Origin: Cryoendolithus antarcticus
Taxonomy: Eukaryota > Ascomycota > Dothideomycetes > Cladosporiales > Cladosporiaceae
Direction of reading: 5' to 3'
Length of the DNA stretch: 64,000 nt
NCBI GenBank assembly: GCA_002077065.1
Contig: NAJO01000040.1
Span: 248,001 to 312,000, forward strand
In this document: positions 21,754-32,982 of the stretch, one piece after another
How positions within the stretch are numbered: the stretch's first letter is position 1
How the letters are laid out: each line of letters opens with the position of its first letter
The notes under the pieces: model-generated
Databases searched by the model: none
What the model was told of the DNA's origin: nothing
Seen by the model: only the letters and a program-made list of their open reading frames with translations
Made by a program: the position numbers and the translations under genes

Positions 21754-22742
21754 TCACGGCAGTTCGCCTCTATGACCATAGTCCGATAGTTCAGCAGCGA
21801 GGTCGCTCCCATGAACCTCCGATAAGATCGGCGCAGCCTTGTACGCATTTCTGGGCGCGCTCTCCATCTGCTGCATCGCTTGTACGATCTGTGATGTTCG
21901 ATCTCGTGACAGTGTGCACTGGGCTTCTGCCGCTATCCGGTTTCTCTTCTCCTTGGCCACAATGACCATCGAGGCGCTGGTAATTGCAAGCAGTGCAAGG
22001 AGCGCTGCATCGAGTCCGGCGCCTGGTTCAATGGCCAATCGCTTGGGCACATAGCCTGCGGTCTCTGAAGTCGTCTGTCCCGATTGGATGATGATAGTTG
22101 GCGTGGCGGTGACGGTCGTCGTTGACATTGACGCTGGCAGTAGGGTCGAAGAAGCGTTTTCAATTGCCGGATTGATGCCCGGCGCGATCATCTCGATACC
22201 GCCGAGAGAGCCGTACTTCACGACGGGACCACTGCACCAGGTTGCATCGTTACCATCATCGGGACACCACCAATCCAGGTCTACCTTCTTGTATTGATTT
22301 GCAGTGCAAGGTAAGATGTTCGCCCATTTACCGATCGTGCTGTCTATGGGGCATCTCAGCTTCGCGCCATCTCATAAGAGGAATGAGGCTCTCCTACTCA
22401 TGCAGAGTGCAGGACAGTCAGCGACCGTGATACTTGCCCAGTCCTGTATCGTGCAAGCTTCTCTGTAAATCTAGACATCGCGGAACGTCAGAAGGATGAT
22501 TATTCGCGTTGCGGCTTGTGCGGACACTGTGATGTACTGACTGTGCCCCAAACTGGTCCGAAGCAGAGGCCGTTGGTGAGACATCCTGATCCAGTGCGAC
22601 AACAGTGGCTGCTGCCAGCAGTCGGATTGCAAGCGACAAAGTTGTCAGCATTAGCGTCCGATCCGTCCGGCCAGTAGCAACCTGCAGAGACCGAGTGTAG
22701 ATGTCGCAACAATGCTAGAGCTAAGAGCCCCGGATTGCGCAT
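21754..22742 (-). CDS. Secretory Cys-rich single-pass membrane protein, unknown function
   Basis: The model is complement(join(21754..22343, 22398..22470, 22542..22742)), 287 aa, with introns of 54 and 71 nt. The ATG at 22742 gives a signal peptide (MRNPGLLALALLRHLHSVSA) directly before GCYWPDGSD. A Cys-rich ectodomain of about 120 residues follows (CYWPDG, SSHCCRTGSGCLTNGLCFG, CTIQDWASITVADCPALC, WWCPDDGNDATWC), a pattern I know from many uncharacterised mould proteins. After a Thr/Ser-rich stalk, one transmembrane helix lies at about 205-228 (AALLALLAITSASMVIV), then a KEKRNR stop-transfer and a cytoplasmic tail. Both introns were placed because they rejoin this Cys pattern in frame. The architecture suggests a cell-surface sensor or wall-linked protein, which is inference. 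The start annotated by simple frame reading further upstream is unlikely. Confidence 0.8.
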
Positions 22743-23460
22743 CCTTACTTTGCAGCTACGGAGTGATGCCAATGGCAGTGTGACGAGATTCGGCGAAAAG
22801 GTCCTCTCGACATTGACGATAACGAGGCTGGAGGAGCGCAGCGTGGCCATCAAGTACACACGACATCGGTCGGGATTCGCCACTCAGCCTTGTGCTCTTG
22901 AAATGGTCCGCCGGTGTTCATGTAGATGCTACCTGTGGCGCCTCTTGCTGCATATTAGCCAATGAGTATCAACCACTTGATGCGCGATCCCGCGGTGATT
23001 ATGGGTGCAAGGTGAGGGTTTTGAGCACAGCATGCTGGCTGCGGGGACTGTGGCCATCTTCGTCCCCATCAACCCGTGCAAGGTCTACTTCTCAGCCTCG
23101 TCTGCTGGCATGTCGTTGCTGAGATCCATACGCTCGTTATCGGTGGCGATATTCATGTCAGGGTGATTGCACTTCGTCTCATACGTGCACTAAGTCGGTC
23201 GCGAGCCAAGAGAAGAGGGAAGTCATATCTGCTCCGGAGGTGAACACACGCCACATACGGATCAGCGTTCTCGGAACTTGGCTGAGAGGTACATGTATGT
23301 ATCGTTGATTCAAAGGCACTGCGATGCGGGTTTCTGTTAACATGATCGTGTGTGCAACATATAAGCACTAGCAAGCCCGGTAGAACATGCTGTACAAGTG
23401 CGTACATTCCCCTGCTCCTGCTTCTACCCTGAACGCCACGCTCGCTATCACGCCGTAAGC
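22743..23460. other. Intergenic
   Basis: About 700 nt between the secretory protein gene and PEX13. Nothing coding is recognised. It should hold the promoter of the secretory gene. Confidence 0.4.
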
Positions 23461-24837
23461 TCATGAATAGAAAGCGCTCTTCTGAAAACTCTCCACCCCA
23501 ATATCACTAGCCGTGCCCTTGACCTCCGGCTTGACCTTCTGCAGCGCACTAGCAGCCTTCAAGCTGTTTGCCCTACTCGCTCCACTCCCAAGGCTCGTCA
23601 TAGTATTAACCCTCGAATGCCCTGCTTCACTCCCCTCCTTCTCCTTGATCTGCGCCTGCCCCTGCGGCCGCCGCTGTATCGTCTCGAGATAGGTACTCGG
23701 CAGGTATCCCATCCGCCCATCTCTAGCTCGGCATCGCCACCACTCGCTCGCCTGGCCCATGGGATCGGATTTCGAGAGCACGGCTACGAGATCGCCAGTC
23801 TTGACTGCGAGATCCGTGCCGTCAACCCAGGACTGGCCTGGCGGGAGCTGGGGAGTGTAGTCGAAGGTCACGCGGCAGAAGTCCAATTTACTCGGATCCA
23901 GAGGCTGGGCCGCGTTATTCGGGTCGTAGGGTGCGAGGGCTTGTTGGCGCGCTGCTTCGGCTTCTTGAGAAGCTGCGAGGGCTTTGATGAGTTTGCCCAT
24001 CAGGTATGGAAGGCCGAAGACAGCTAGCAGGAAGACCACGAAGGGTTTACGGCTGGGTTTAGGCTGGCCGGATGGATCCACGCCGCCTTTGCCACCAGCG
24101 CTGAAGTGTGCGAAATTTGCTGGCGTCAGCTCTGTGGAGCTTGCTGGTGGAGGTCGACCGGTGAGTTTCGCGATCGCAACGCGCAACCATCGCATCAAAG
24201 TGAATATTCCCAGCACCGACCCAAGCGTCTGCCTTAGCGTCCCAAACTGCTCCGCCACACTAACCATAGCGAAGAAGGACGAGTGAGTAGCCATATAAGT
24301 GCTCTCCAACATCTGCGCAAAGCCCCCAAACGCCCCCACAATACTCTCAATCATCTGGAACGTCGTCTGCGTGCTCTGACTGAAACTCTGCGTCAAACTG
24401 GGATCCTGTCCTGGCATTCCAGTGCCATACATTCCCTGCTGCTGGCCGTACATGCCGCCGAACCCTCCCATGCCGCCCATGCCACCCATTGCGCCGCCGT
24501 AGGGCGAGGAGTACATGCTGCTCATGCCGCCCATGCCGCCGGCGCCGAAGCGAGACATGGGACTGCTATAGGGTGAGGATGCGCCGTAGCCGTATGGTGA
24601 GCTTCCCATGCCGCCCATTGCGCCGCCGTATGGGGAGGGTCGTCCGTAGGGTGAGGCGTAGTTTGAGGCGGTGCGGGAGGCGACTGTGGAGAGGGAGTCT
24701 GGTCGGGCGGGGAGTGTTGGTGCCGCGGCGCTGGACGTCGCTGTGGGTATGGCTGTAGTTGTGGATGTTGGGATTGCTGCTGATGCACCGCCTGCGCCTG
24801 CCCTTTCCCAGGGCTTGGGCGGCGATACACCAGACAT
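23461..24837 (-). CDS. PEX13: Peroxisomal membrane protein Pex13 (SH3)
   Basis: Docking-complex component for peroxisomal matrix import, partnering Pex14 and the Pex5 receptor. It is a single exon of 458 aa. The N terminus begins MSGVSPPKPWERAG, the conserved Pex13 start. A Tyr/Gly/Met/Ser-rich low-complexity part covers about residues 60-135 (repeats of SPYGGAMGGMG). The Pex13 N-terminal membrane domain covers about 140-290, with hydrophobic segments near 210-225 and 272-288. An SH3 domain lies at about 318-388 (LDFCRVTFDYTP, EWWRCRARDGRMGYLPSTYLE). The Tyr/Gly-rich region is now thought to form the selective phase of the import pore in this family. The length is normal. No peroxisomal partner gene lies nearby, although the NUDIX family at 5.8-7.0 kb is also peroxisomal in yeast. 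Confidence 0.95.
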   Translation of the reverse strand: MSGVSPPKPWERAGAGGASAAIPTSTTTAIPTATSSAAAPTLPARPDSLSTVASRTASNYASPYGRPSPYGGAMGGMGSSPYGYGASSPYSSPMSRFGAGGMGGMSSMYSSPYGGAMGGMGGMGGFGGMYGQQQGMYGTGMPGQDPSLTQSFSQSTQTTFQMIESIVGAFGGFAQMLESTYMATHSSFFAMVSVAEQFGTLRQTLGSVLGIFTLMRWLRVAIAKLTGRPPPASSTELTPANFAHFSAGGKGGVDPSGQPKPSRKPFVVFLLAVFGLPYLMGKLIKALAASQEAEAARQQALAPYDPNNAAQPLDPSKLDFCRVTFDYTPQLPPGQSWVDGTDLAVKTGDLVAVLSKSDPMGQASEWWRCRARDGRMGYLPSTYLETIQRRPQGQAQIKEKEGSEAGHSRVNTMTSLGSGASRANSLKAASALQKVKPEVKGTASDIGVESFQKSAFYS

Positions 24838-25588
24838 AGTGACGTTTCGCTCTTCCGCCCTGTCTTACACCTTCCACCCGTCGGCTATCTCCCGCGAGGT
24901 CCCTCGTCGCTGTATTGCACCGTGACGACACTTCGCGGGTCAAAAGTCGCCCTTCGTCTCGCCGCTCAACGATAAGCACGCTCACTTCCTCGATATTCAC
25001 CCCATGCAGTCTAGAGTCGCCCTCGGTCCAGTGTACAGTCCTCAAGTCAGGCGTGGAGAAGCAGATGTGCTGCGTAGTGTATGTCTATGGGGTTAGGTGA
25101 AGATGTCGCCGTCGTGACGAGTGCAACATGTGGGCGAGCGATGAGGTGGCTGAATGAGCCCGAGAAAGCCGAGGCATAAAACTCTCGCCGAGCGACTCCC
25201 ACACAGCACACACAACGGCCGCAAGACATGGCTCGTTCATGGAATACATCGTTCACGTCATCAGAGGACGGTGAAATAACGTTGAACCTCTGGTCTCGAG
25301 GTCAGTAGAGACGGCCGCTACAATGGCATCATGTCTCAATCGAGAAGGAAAGGGCAGGAAGACAAATTGCCCATGCTAGAGTTGGCCGACACGAGCTATG
25401 CACTCTCGGATGAGGTAGTCACTCAGATAATTGACGAAGATGTAGTAAACCGCGTTTAAATTGCCTATCGTGCGCCCACCTATCCCTCATGTACAGCACC
25501 GCCACCTTAGCATCCAAAAACAGCTTTCCGCCGTCATCGACGCGTCGCCTAAGAAGAAGCTATATACAACTCAATCCCGTCCCTTCCC
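24838..25588. other. Intergenic
   Basis: 750 nt between the PEX13 start and the 3' end of the TOS1-like gene, holding the PEX13 promoter. No gene was recognised. Confidence 0.4.
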
Positions 25589-27030
25589 TTACGAAGCGAG
25601 CGCAAACAAGCTAACAGTGTTTGTCTGCGTATCAGTGCTACCGCAGAACTCGCTCACAGTCGCCGCATCCAGCGAGCTGCCGAACTCATAGTTGTCCTCC
25701 AGAAGCTTGATGTGGATGTTATTCTCAGTCATCAGGAGCACAGCCTTGATCGTGCCGCTCGTCGGTCGGGCAAAGTAGTCGCTGGAGCCACCCTTGATGT
25801 TGCCGTGGAGCGTAGACTTGGCGCGCTTGTCGCCCGGCGCAAGAACCTCGAAGATATCGAACTCAGCGCAGCCGGATGTCCAGCACGAGCACTCTGCGTT
25901 ACCGTACTGTAGTGTACGCGGGATCTGCGCGTTGAGCATCCAGATCGCGGGCATGTTGACGGGGTCGTAGATGCTGGCAGCGGACTTTCCGTCATCGGGC
26001 ATGCCGAACTCGAAGAAGAAAGCTTTCTGCGAGCCGCCGAAACCGTGGTGCGCGACGGTACCCGGGCGAGAGTAGCCGCAGGAGTCGCCGGAGCACTTTT
26101 GGTCGGAGAAGATGACAACCTCGGCGTCAGACGGCAGGGTGCAGTCCTCGAGGACTTGTGGGGAGGCGGCGCCTTGCTGGCCGTTGGTGGAGGCGTAGCT
26201 GAGGGAGTTGCCAAAGCTGTAGTCGAAGACACCGGATCCGGAGCCGCCGTTGTGGTTTAGGAAGACGAGGCCGTCGGCTTGGCCGGAGGAAGCGCTGTAG
26301 TAGGCTTGGCGGGACCAGGAGCCTGCAGAGCCGGAGGACGACTTGCTCACTGAGGAGGAGGCAGGTGCGGCTGCGGAGGAAGACTGTGCGACAACGTTGT
26401 TCTGGGCTACGGCGGCTGCGGTGGTGACTGCGGGTGCGGCTGCGGCGGCTGCTGGCGAGGTGGCTGCAGCACCAGTGTAGTCGTTCGCCCAGCTGACGAC
26501 TTGGCCGTTGATGGTTGCGGTGACCATGTCGCCGACTGCACGCTCCTCGTGAGAGTGGGCGTGAGCATTGCCATGAGCATGTGCGTGGCGGGCGATGTGG
26601 CTTCGGCGAGTCTTCTTGGAGCTGGAAGAGCCTGGCGTGTATACCGCGAATTGCTTCAGAACAAGCGGGCCACGGAAATGGAGAGAGACCTGGTCGTAGT
26701 CAGTACATTGCCACGTCCCGAATTCACTGCCCTCCACGGCCAGCGCGAATTCTGTTAGGGTAGTCTTACCTCCTCATCCAGCGGGCTCATAGTGCCAGAA
26801 TATCCAAACGGCGTGCTCGAGCAAGATCCAGTGGTGCCATCCATGTTCGTAACCTTGTTGTAGCTCCCAGCGCCACCCACACCGGTATACGTGATCGCGT
26901 CGACTTCCTGGCAGTACCAGTTCCCGCCATCATTGACGGACCCGGAAGCGCACAAGTCGCGTTCCTCGAGTGCCGCGTAGGCCGATGTCGCGAAAAGCAG
27001 CGATGCTGCTACGCTAATAAACTGCTTCAT
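25589..27030 (-). CDS. TOS1: TOS1-like secreted cell-wall protein (DUF2403 + DUF2401)
   Basis: Predicted glucan-associated wall protein. The model is complement(join(25589..26689, 26770..27030)), 453 aa, with one 80-nt intron. The ATG at 27030 gives a signal peptide (MKQFISVAASLLFATSAYA); the longer reading would start at a TTG. Residues about 25-105 are the DUF2403 Cys-containing domain (NWYCQEVDAITYTGVG, TMSPLDEEVSLHFRGP across the splice site). Then come a His-rich stretch (118-134), an Ala/Ser-rich linker of about 60 residues and the C-terminal DUF2401 domain from about 190 (SWSRQAYYSASSGQADGLVFLNH, MPAIWMLNAQIPRT, CSCWTSGCGEFD-type motif read here as CSCWTSGCAEFDIFEV). The WMLNAQIPR/EFDIFEV pattern resembles GH16-like glucanase folds. 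No GPI signal is seen at the C terminus. Promoter strength and regulation cannot be judged. Confidence 0.88.
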
Positions 27031-28470
27031 GGTGGATGGTTTCAATTCGGTATGCTTTTTTGATTGCTTGGTGTGTGGTTATGTGGCTTGTGATGTGGTA
27101 TGTCGTAGATTTCTCGCTCGATGTTTGAGGCGATGCGCGTGTAGTCAGGGCTTCCCAATGTCAAAGTCGTTGCTATGCAAGAGCCAGCCTGTTATGTCGT
27201 GATGGAAGGAGCGTGCGGTGTCTGTGGTCAAAGAACGACTCGGGTGAGATCACAGTGTGTGTGCGTGGTGTCAGCTGCAAGTTGTCGCGAGGAATGCTGG
27301 CGAGCGACGGCACCTAGGTCTTGTATCGGCCCCCTGCACGAAAACACCCGCAATTTGCCTTTGCTGCCAATCCCGTTATGCAGGTACGGCGCTCCGACGC
27401 CAAGCCTCATTTCGCTTATGCGCGAATCGACAGGGAGGCGCTGTGGGTGAGTATATTCGGCAGATCATGGCTGTAGGGCTACGATATGACTGATCGCAAT
27501 ATATCAGCATTATCAGCATTATCAGCATTATGTCCAGGAGCTGTTTACCACAGTGTCATGATGAAGCAACACCATCTGCATCGCGCCTTCCACGCGACAC
27601 TTCAACCTCCAACTTCCCCGGCACGGCGCGCGATTCAAAGCCAAACGTCTCACGTCGATTCGCTGTCCACGCGGCAGCGCGAACGTGTCAGAGATCCACT
27701 CACACCATCTGCGCGTCGACACGCAAAATCTTTTGCAAGACGTGAGACAAATTATGTCTCGGCAGCGTCAGACCACTCGTCCGAACAATGGGATTGATGG
27801 AGTGACATGGCATGCGCATGAGTACAGATACTTTGCTGCCGGGTTTTCTTCGTCGCGGGACGACTGCGGCGGTCTCAACGATATGCGATGGCATTGATTT
27901 CTACAAGTGACATCGGCCTGCGCATCGGCATCGCTCCCGAAGCCGATGAGCTCCAATGATCCCCGAGCCGCACGACTGCTGTGCCTTTGCAGGGTATCTG
28001 CAGGTCACTCGATGAGTGCAGCCTGACCACCATGAACGACGCATGCTGAGTCTGTGGTACTCTTCCTGTGCTCCATGGTGCCCTGCGACGAGACTCGCTT
28101 CCAGGGACGTCCCAAGCGAAGACCGCCGGAGCGTACGCTCGACAATGTGAGATCGCGAGGCGGTGGGCGTGTATCAAGGCTATATTGTACTATCAGGGCG
28201 CTGAGAAGCTGCCCAAGGTAAAGCAGATGTCCCTACGTTCTCCTGAGCATTGAAGACATCGTGTTCATTGCTCAGCGCAGCTTACGAGCTTCCATGTGCA
28301 CGTTCCGGGGCATGCATACAGTATACCACATTATCTGCGGCACTACGGAGAGATCTTTCCACTTTTACAAGCCCTCCGTGGCCTTGCTATAGTATGTCCA
28401 TGCTGTCATGACCGGGTCGTAACAAGCACCATTCTCCCTGTGCCTTCCTATGACATACCTCACCCATTCC
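27031..28470. other. Gene-poor stretch
   Basis: 1.4 kb upstream of the TOS1-like gene, containing its promoter. Only short unconvincing frames occur. A perfect three-copy 9-bp tandem repeat lies at 27503..27529. Confidence 0.4.
27503..27529. repeat. Three tandem copies of ATCAGCATT
   Basis: Three exact 9-nt units in a row in non-coding sequence. It may be a simple minisatellite seed; no function is proposed. Confidence 0.9.
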
Positions 28471-29702
28471 CTAAAACAGCGAAGCAACGGCCGATCTATG
28501 AGCTTCGACCGCGAGGATGAAATCGCCCGCCATGTTCACTGCCGCGATCCTCCCACTCATGTCCAAATAAGCCTCCTTGAAAACTTGCCACAGCTCGATA
28601 TCCTTCGCATCCTTGCTGTTGGGCCGAGGGTAGTGGGGTCATTCCAGAAGAACGCATCGACCAGCTTCTTGAGTCCCGCCTTGTCGTGGGTGAAGTGAGT
28701 GCATTGATTGAAGTCCAATAGCCATACTCCACATAATCGCCTCGTGAAGTCAATGTCTTGGGTGGCATAGATCTCATCGTCCACGGGTCGCTGGCGCAAG
28801 TCTGCCGCAGTGATGAAAGGCTTCACTTAAGGTGCGCTTCCGAGCACAAACTCGACATCGTTGCCATTCACGCCTACGCCCCAGTGAAGTATCGCAAGAG
28901 CTCGCGCTATGATTGCGGCGAAGAGTGAAGTTTTCAGGCCAATGTTTTCCATTTCATTCACCATGAGGTCGAGATTGCGCAGCTTGAATGCATCTGTTGC
29001 GGTGCGTTTCTCTCGGCGTCCGAGGTATATGCGCACGAGGCAGTCCTTATTCTTCTGATGGGCCAGCTCTCTCGTTCTTGCGGGCTCAAATCTGTACTGT
29101 GGTGGCGCGAATTGGTCGAATAAAGCTTCGCGTACTGGTTCGGGGAGGGGAAAGATGCGGGTTGTAAGAAGTCCATAGCCGATGGGAGTGTTTACTGGGA
29201 AGAGCTTGTGGTGCGCCTTCCAAAATGACTCGGTCTTGGGAACGATCCAGCTGACGAATCTTGGGATGCTGATCTCTGGCTTGGTGCTCGCACCGAGCTC
29301 AGTGAAGCATTTGTAGACCTCAAAGTGAATGGCTCCGTCTTCTTTGAGCTGCTCCACCTTGCCCTCTTTCGCTAGCTTCAAGACAGACTCGGTTCCTGTG
29401 AAGGCGTATACAGTGCCACACTGTCCCTCTCCGATGTGGCGAATGGTGCGCAGGTCAGGGGCGTCATGTGCTAATTGATCTCTGCGTGCTTGTGAAGAGG
29501 CGGTCGAGATATATGATCTTGTAGACAGCATGCGGTTCAGGAGCTGCGCTGAGGTATGCTGCGCCACGTAGTCGTCTGGGAGGATTTCGATGCCGACGAT
29601 TTCGCCCACGAAGCGGAGTCCAAGTGTTGCTAGAGGTTTGAGTGAACGAGAAAGTGAAACTGCTGAAGCCTCGCTCTCGTTGTTCGCTCGGCGATCTGCC
29701 AT
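28471..29702 (-). pseudogene. Broken DUF3669-family gene
   Basis: The reading from the ATG at 29702 (MADRRANNESEAS) encodes a fungal DUF3669-type protein: IRHIGEGQCGTVYAF near residue 70, ILHWGVGVNGNDVEFVLGSAP near 275, then VWLLDFNQC. Two lesions break it. An in-frame TAA at 28827..28829 falls right after VLGSAP, and the frame then continues with matching family sequence (VKPFITAADLR). A one-base loss in a run of four G at 28635..28638 shifts the frame. The family C terminus (HYPRPNS, then DIELWQVFKEAYLD) continues in the next frame to a stop at 28471. A 46-nt intron spanning the TAA would remove conserved residues and break phase, so I reject it. The family's function is unknown to me. Both lesions could in principle be assembly errors. 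Confidence 0.65.
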
Positions 29703-30619
29703 GATGTGCGGTTCTAGTATGGTCAAGTCAGTGAAGGCCCGAAGAAGTTGCCAATATACGGAGAGTGAGTAATTGAAGACACATAAGTGCACGGACCATA
29801 TCAAAAGAGACCACGACTCACTGGGTGGCATTTGCCTCACAAGCTCCATGATGACCTCCAATACCGGAAAGGACGGTCAAGCTTCTGTCAGCAAGTTTGA
29901 CGACTGCCTTATAAGGGGGTTGAGGACACGTGAGTAAATCGAGTACTTGTGACCGTGAGCCACCGCCTCACTGGTCTATGCCTCACTCACACTTCGCATC
30001 GTGCCAATCAACTCTGTGCTGATCATGACATACTCACAGTCGTAACACTTACCTGCCAACTGTCGCTTGCTTCAGGCGTGCATAGCTTAGATCGAATACG
30101 TGTTGTCATGCAGTGCTCTGTTACAGAGCAAGATTTTGTCCTGTTCATGCAGGTACAGAAGGAGAATCTGTAATGATGGCTAGCTTTTGCTTCCAGCAAA
30201 GAGACATCTAGGAGACATTCGATACAGGTCTCGGGGCACTCGCAAAGCACTGAGGAGTAGTGGAAGCGAGTGGTTGTGTGCACATGCTGTGTTCATCTCC
30301 TCAATGCCTTTCCAGGAGGCGCATGGTAGCTTACACTGACCATGGTATCGGCGTGGAGAATGTTCAGTAGTGAAAAGACTGCGGGACTTGAACTGGTAAT
30401 TAGTATTTGCGTAAACATTACCAAGGTAAGGTAGAGGTCGAACATAGTGGAGCGCAGACCTGTGGCCTGACTGCCTGAGGCGAGCTAATTCACACGAACC
30501 TCAAACGTGCCACAATTCAAGTACAGACTGCAATGAATGATTCTCGCATTGACCGAGACTTATCTGGACGCCGGCGACGCCTGTCTATATGAGCTATGTG
30601 ATGATGGCCCCCACCGATA
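29703..30619. other. Intergenic
   Basis: About 900 nt between the DUF3669 pseudogene and the 3' end of the P450 gene. The open frame upstream of 29702 extends to about 29861 but looks non-conserved. Nothing else is seen. Confidence 0.4.
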
Positions 30620-32410
30620 TTACTCCCACGCCGCAGTCCTCCTATCGTACTTCGACACCAACTGCGGGTCCTCCTTCTTCGCTGTCCTCCACATGGAGTA
30701 GATCTGCTCAGCACGCTGCTCGGACCTAGGCTTGAGCTCGAATCCAAATGGCTCCGGCTTCGTGATCAACAGCGACGTGTAGCCCTTGGGGTGAGGAACA
30801 AGGTCATCGTTCTTCTTGAGCGACAGACCCCATGCGATGGCACCGCAGGCTGTCATGAGCTCGGCGTCAACGAGCTCCATGCCCTGGCAGATACGCCGGC
30901 CAAAGCCGAACTGATGATGGTTCATGATTGTTGGGTAAGCGGAGAGAGGCTCTTTGTAGGTGGGGTACTTCGGGTCAAGCCAGCGGTCGGGTTTGTATTC
31001 TTCGGCGTCTGGGTAGACTTCAGGGTCACGAGACATGGCCCATTCAAGAGGGTGGACTGCGTAGAAAGTCAGTGTGTGCGTACAATTAGCAAGGGCATGG
31101 CAGGACATACCATGCGAGCCCTTAGGGATGAAGTAGCCATTCCAGACGTCGTCTTCAACAGACTCGTGAGGAATACTGAGATACGGGTCAGCTATCACGC
31201 AGCACTATCACGGATTGCTCGACTCACCCAGTAGGGACAGGCGGCCTCCATCGAAGACCCTCTTTTAGAATTGCGCGCAAGGTCGGCAGACGAGGTGCAT
31301 CAGCCATGCTTGGTGGTCGAGAGCCGCAGACAGAGTCGATCTCGTTCTGAAGCTTCTCGTACCACTCTGGATATTGGACCATGGCGAACATGAAAGTGTT
31401 GAGCGGGCTGCCGATCGTCTGTACGCCGGCAAGAGCCATCATGCCAACAGCGTATGCAGCTTCATGCTCTCCAAAGCCGAAGCTGCCCTCCTTGGCGTCA
31501 TAGTAGGTCTTCATCCAGGACGGCTTCGCAGTACCCTCGGCCATCTCACGCTTGACTTGGTCACGCCAGCCGAAGTACAGCTCCTTCTCCCAGTCATGGC
31601 GCTTCTGCTCGGCGATCTTCCAGGGATTGAGCTGCTTGGGAAGGTACATGAGATGAGGCAGTAAGTTAGGTAGACGACCGGAAGGTGAGATGCCAAAGAG
31701 CAGGTCGAATGCGTTCTTCTTAAGGTCGACGCTGTGGTCTGGGAAGCCGTATGCCAAGCGACAGATCATGCGGCTGGTGTACTGGTCCAGCCAGTGGGAG
31801 TACTCGAGAGGCTCCTCGAGAAGCTTGATAAGGAGACGAGACGACTCCGCTGCGGGCAGGTTGTGGTACGAATTGTGGTAGTTGCCTGCTAACGTTAGTA
31901 CAGCTCCGCCAGATGAGGACATATCGGACAGACCTACCTTGCAAGATAGTGTGGCCGAACTTTCTCTGGCGCTTCCACGCGTCGTTGAAACCGAGTAGAG
32001 GGAGATACTCTCCTTCGCTCTTAGACCCCGGTACCGCGGGTATGCCTGGTCGATCGGAGTAGATGGCGCCTCGCTTGCCGAGGATCTCATGCGCGATGCT
32101 CTCACGCATGACCCAGATGTGGTTCTCGCCAAAGAGTGTGGACTGGTAGATTGGACCATACTGGTCGTCCCACTCCTTGAACTTGATCCAGTTGTGCTTG
32201 AAGGGGATGTCGTGGACCCGGCCAATGTATGGGATGCCTGAACACTGATCAGCATTCTGAATTTAGACCGAGTTTCAGGATGAAGGTACCTGTTGGACCA
32301 GGGAATGTGCGATATGCTCCTGCGGGGATTTTCCTCGATTTTGCAACTTGTCGAACAACTACTCCGATCCACACCAGGACCGCCACGAGCAACAAAGTAT
32401 AGGCTGCCAT
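30620..32410 (-). CDS. Cytochrome P450 monooxygenase
   Basis: Haem-thiolate monooxygenase, membrane anchored in the ER, substrate unknown. The model is complement(join(30620..31056, 31111..31175, 31228..31885, 31938..32237, 32290..32410)), 526 aa, with four introns of 52-54 nt, one with a perfect TACTAAC branch site. The N-terminal anchor is MAAYTLLLVAVLVWIGVVV, followed by basic residues and FPGPTGIPYIGRVHDIP. The I-helix AGVQT motif lies in MALAGVQTIGSP. The K-helix ExxR is EGLR in LKEGLRWRPPVP. The haem loop FGFGRRICQG puts the ligand at Cys438. All catalytic signatures are intact and the length is normal. The overall look resembles the O-methylsterigmatocystin oxidoreductase-like P450s of moulds, but I cannot name the CYP family. 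It is head-to-head with the DUF1295 gene, 572 nt apart. Confidence 0.93.
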
Positions 32411-32982
32411 GGCTCCACACAACGATGGACGCGAGGAAAGGGTACTTGCAGAACAGTCTTCGTCGAGCACTACATATGGCGGACTAGGTATACTACTTGA
32501 TCTCACGCACGTGCATCTGGGGGTCAACGTGTTGGTGTCTAGCTACGAAACGTCCGCCGAACAGGATGTCCGCGCAGGTGGATCGTCCAGCGGCGGCCAC
32601 AATCATTCTTGGATATACATCCGCCTAACGACAGTGCGTGTCCGGAAAGACATGGGTTCAGGCGTTGATGTGCCATCCTACAACCTCAGCTTACTCAAGT
32701 CGAGCGTGGCCCGATCTGCCGCGCATGTACGGAACACCGAACACGACACGATCAACTTTCCGTGGGCACTGGTCAGATTGTAATACAGCAGAGAGCGGAC
32801 GGATGCTTGCGATGGCGACGGATCAACGTAGCGTACGTCCGCTCACAGCGTTTGCACATACGATATATCACCCGTGAGTGCCGCCATATGAAGACAACAG
32901 CAGTCAGCAGTGCATGGCAGATATCTTACTTAAGCGCAATCCTCTAGTCCAACTCATACTTGCCATCGAGAACTCGTCTATT
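32411..32982. promoter_or_regulatory. Divergent promoter region P450 / DUF1295 gene
   Basis: 572 nt separate the two divergent starts. A CGGA-N15-TCCG inverted half-site pair at 32819..32841 has the form bound by Zn2Cys6 dimers; whether it is used is unknown. An upstream ATG at 32914 is in frame with the DUF1295 gene and could lengthen it. Confidence 0.45.

Noticed and set aside
28760..28830. A 46-nt intron that would remove the TAA of the DUF3669 gene
   Set aside because: It would delete the family's VLGSAP segment and does not keep the reading frame.
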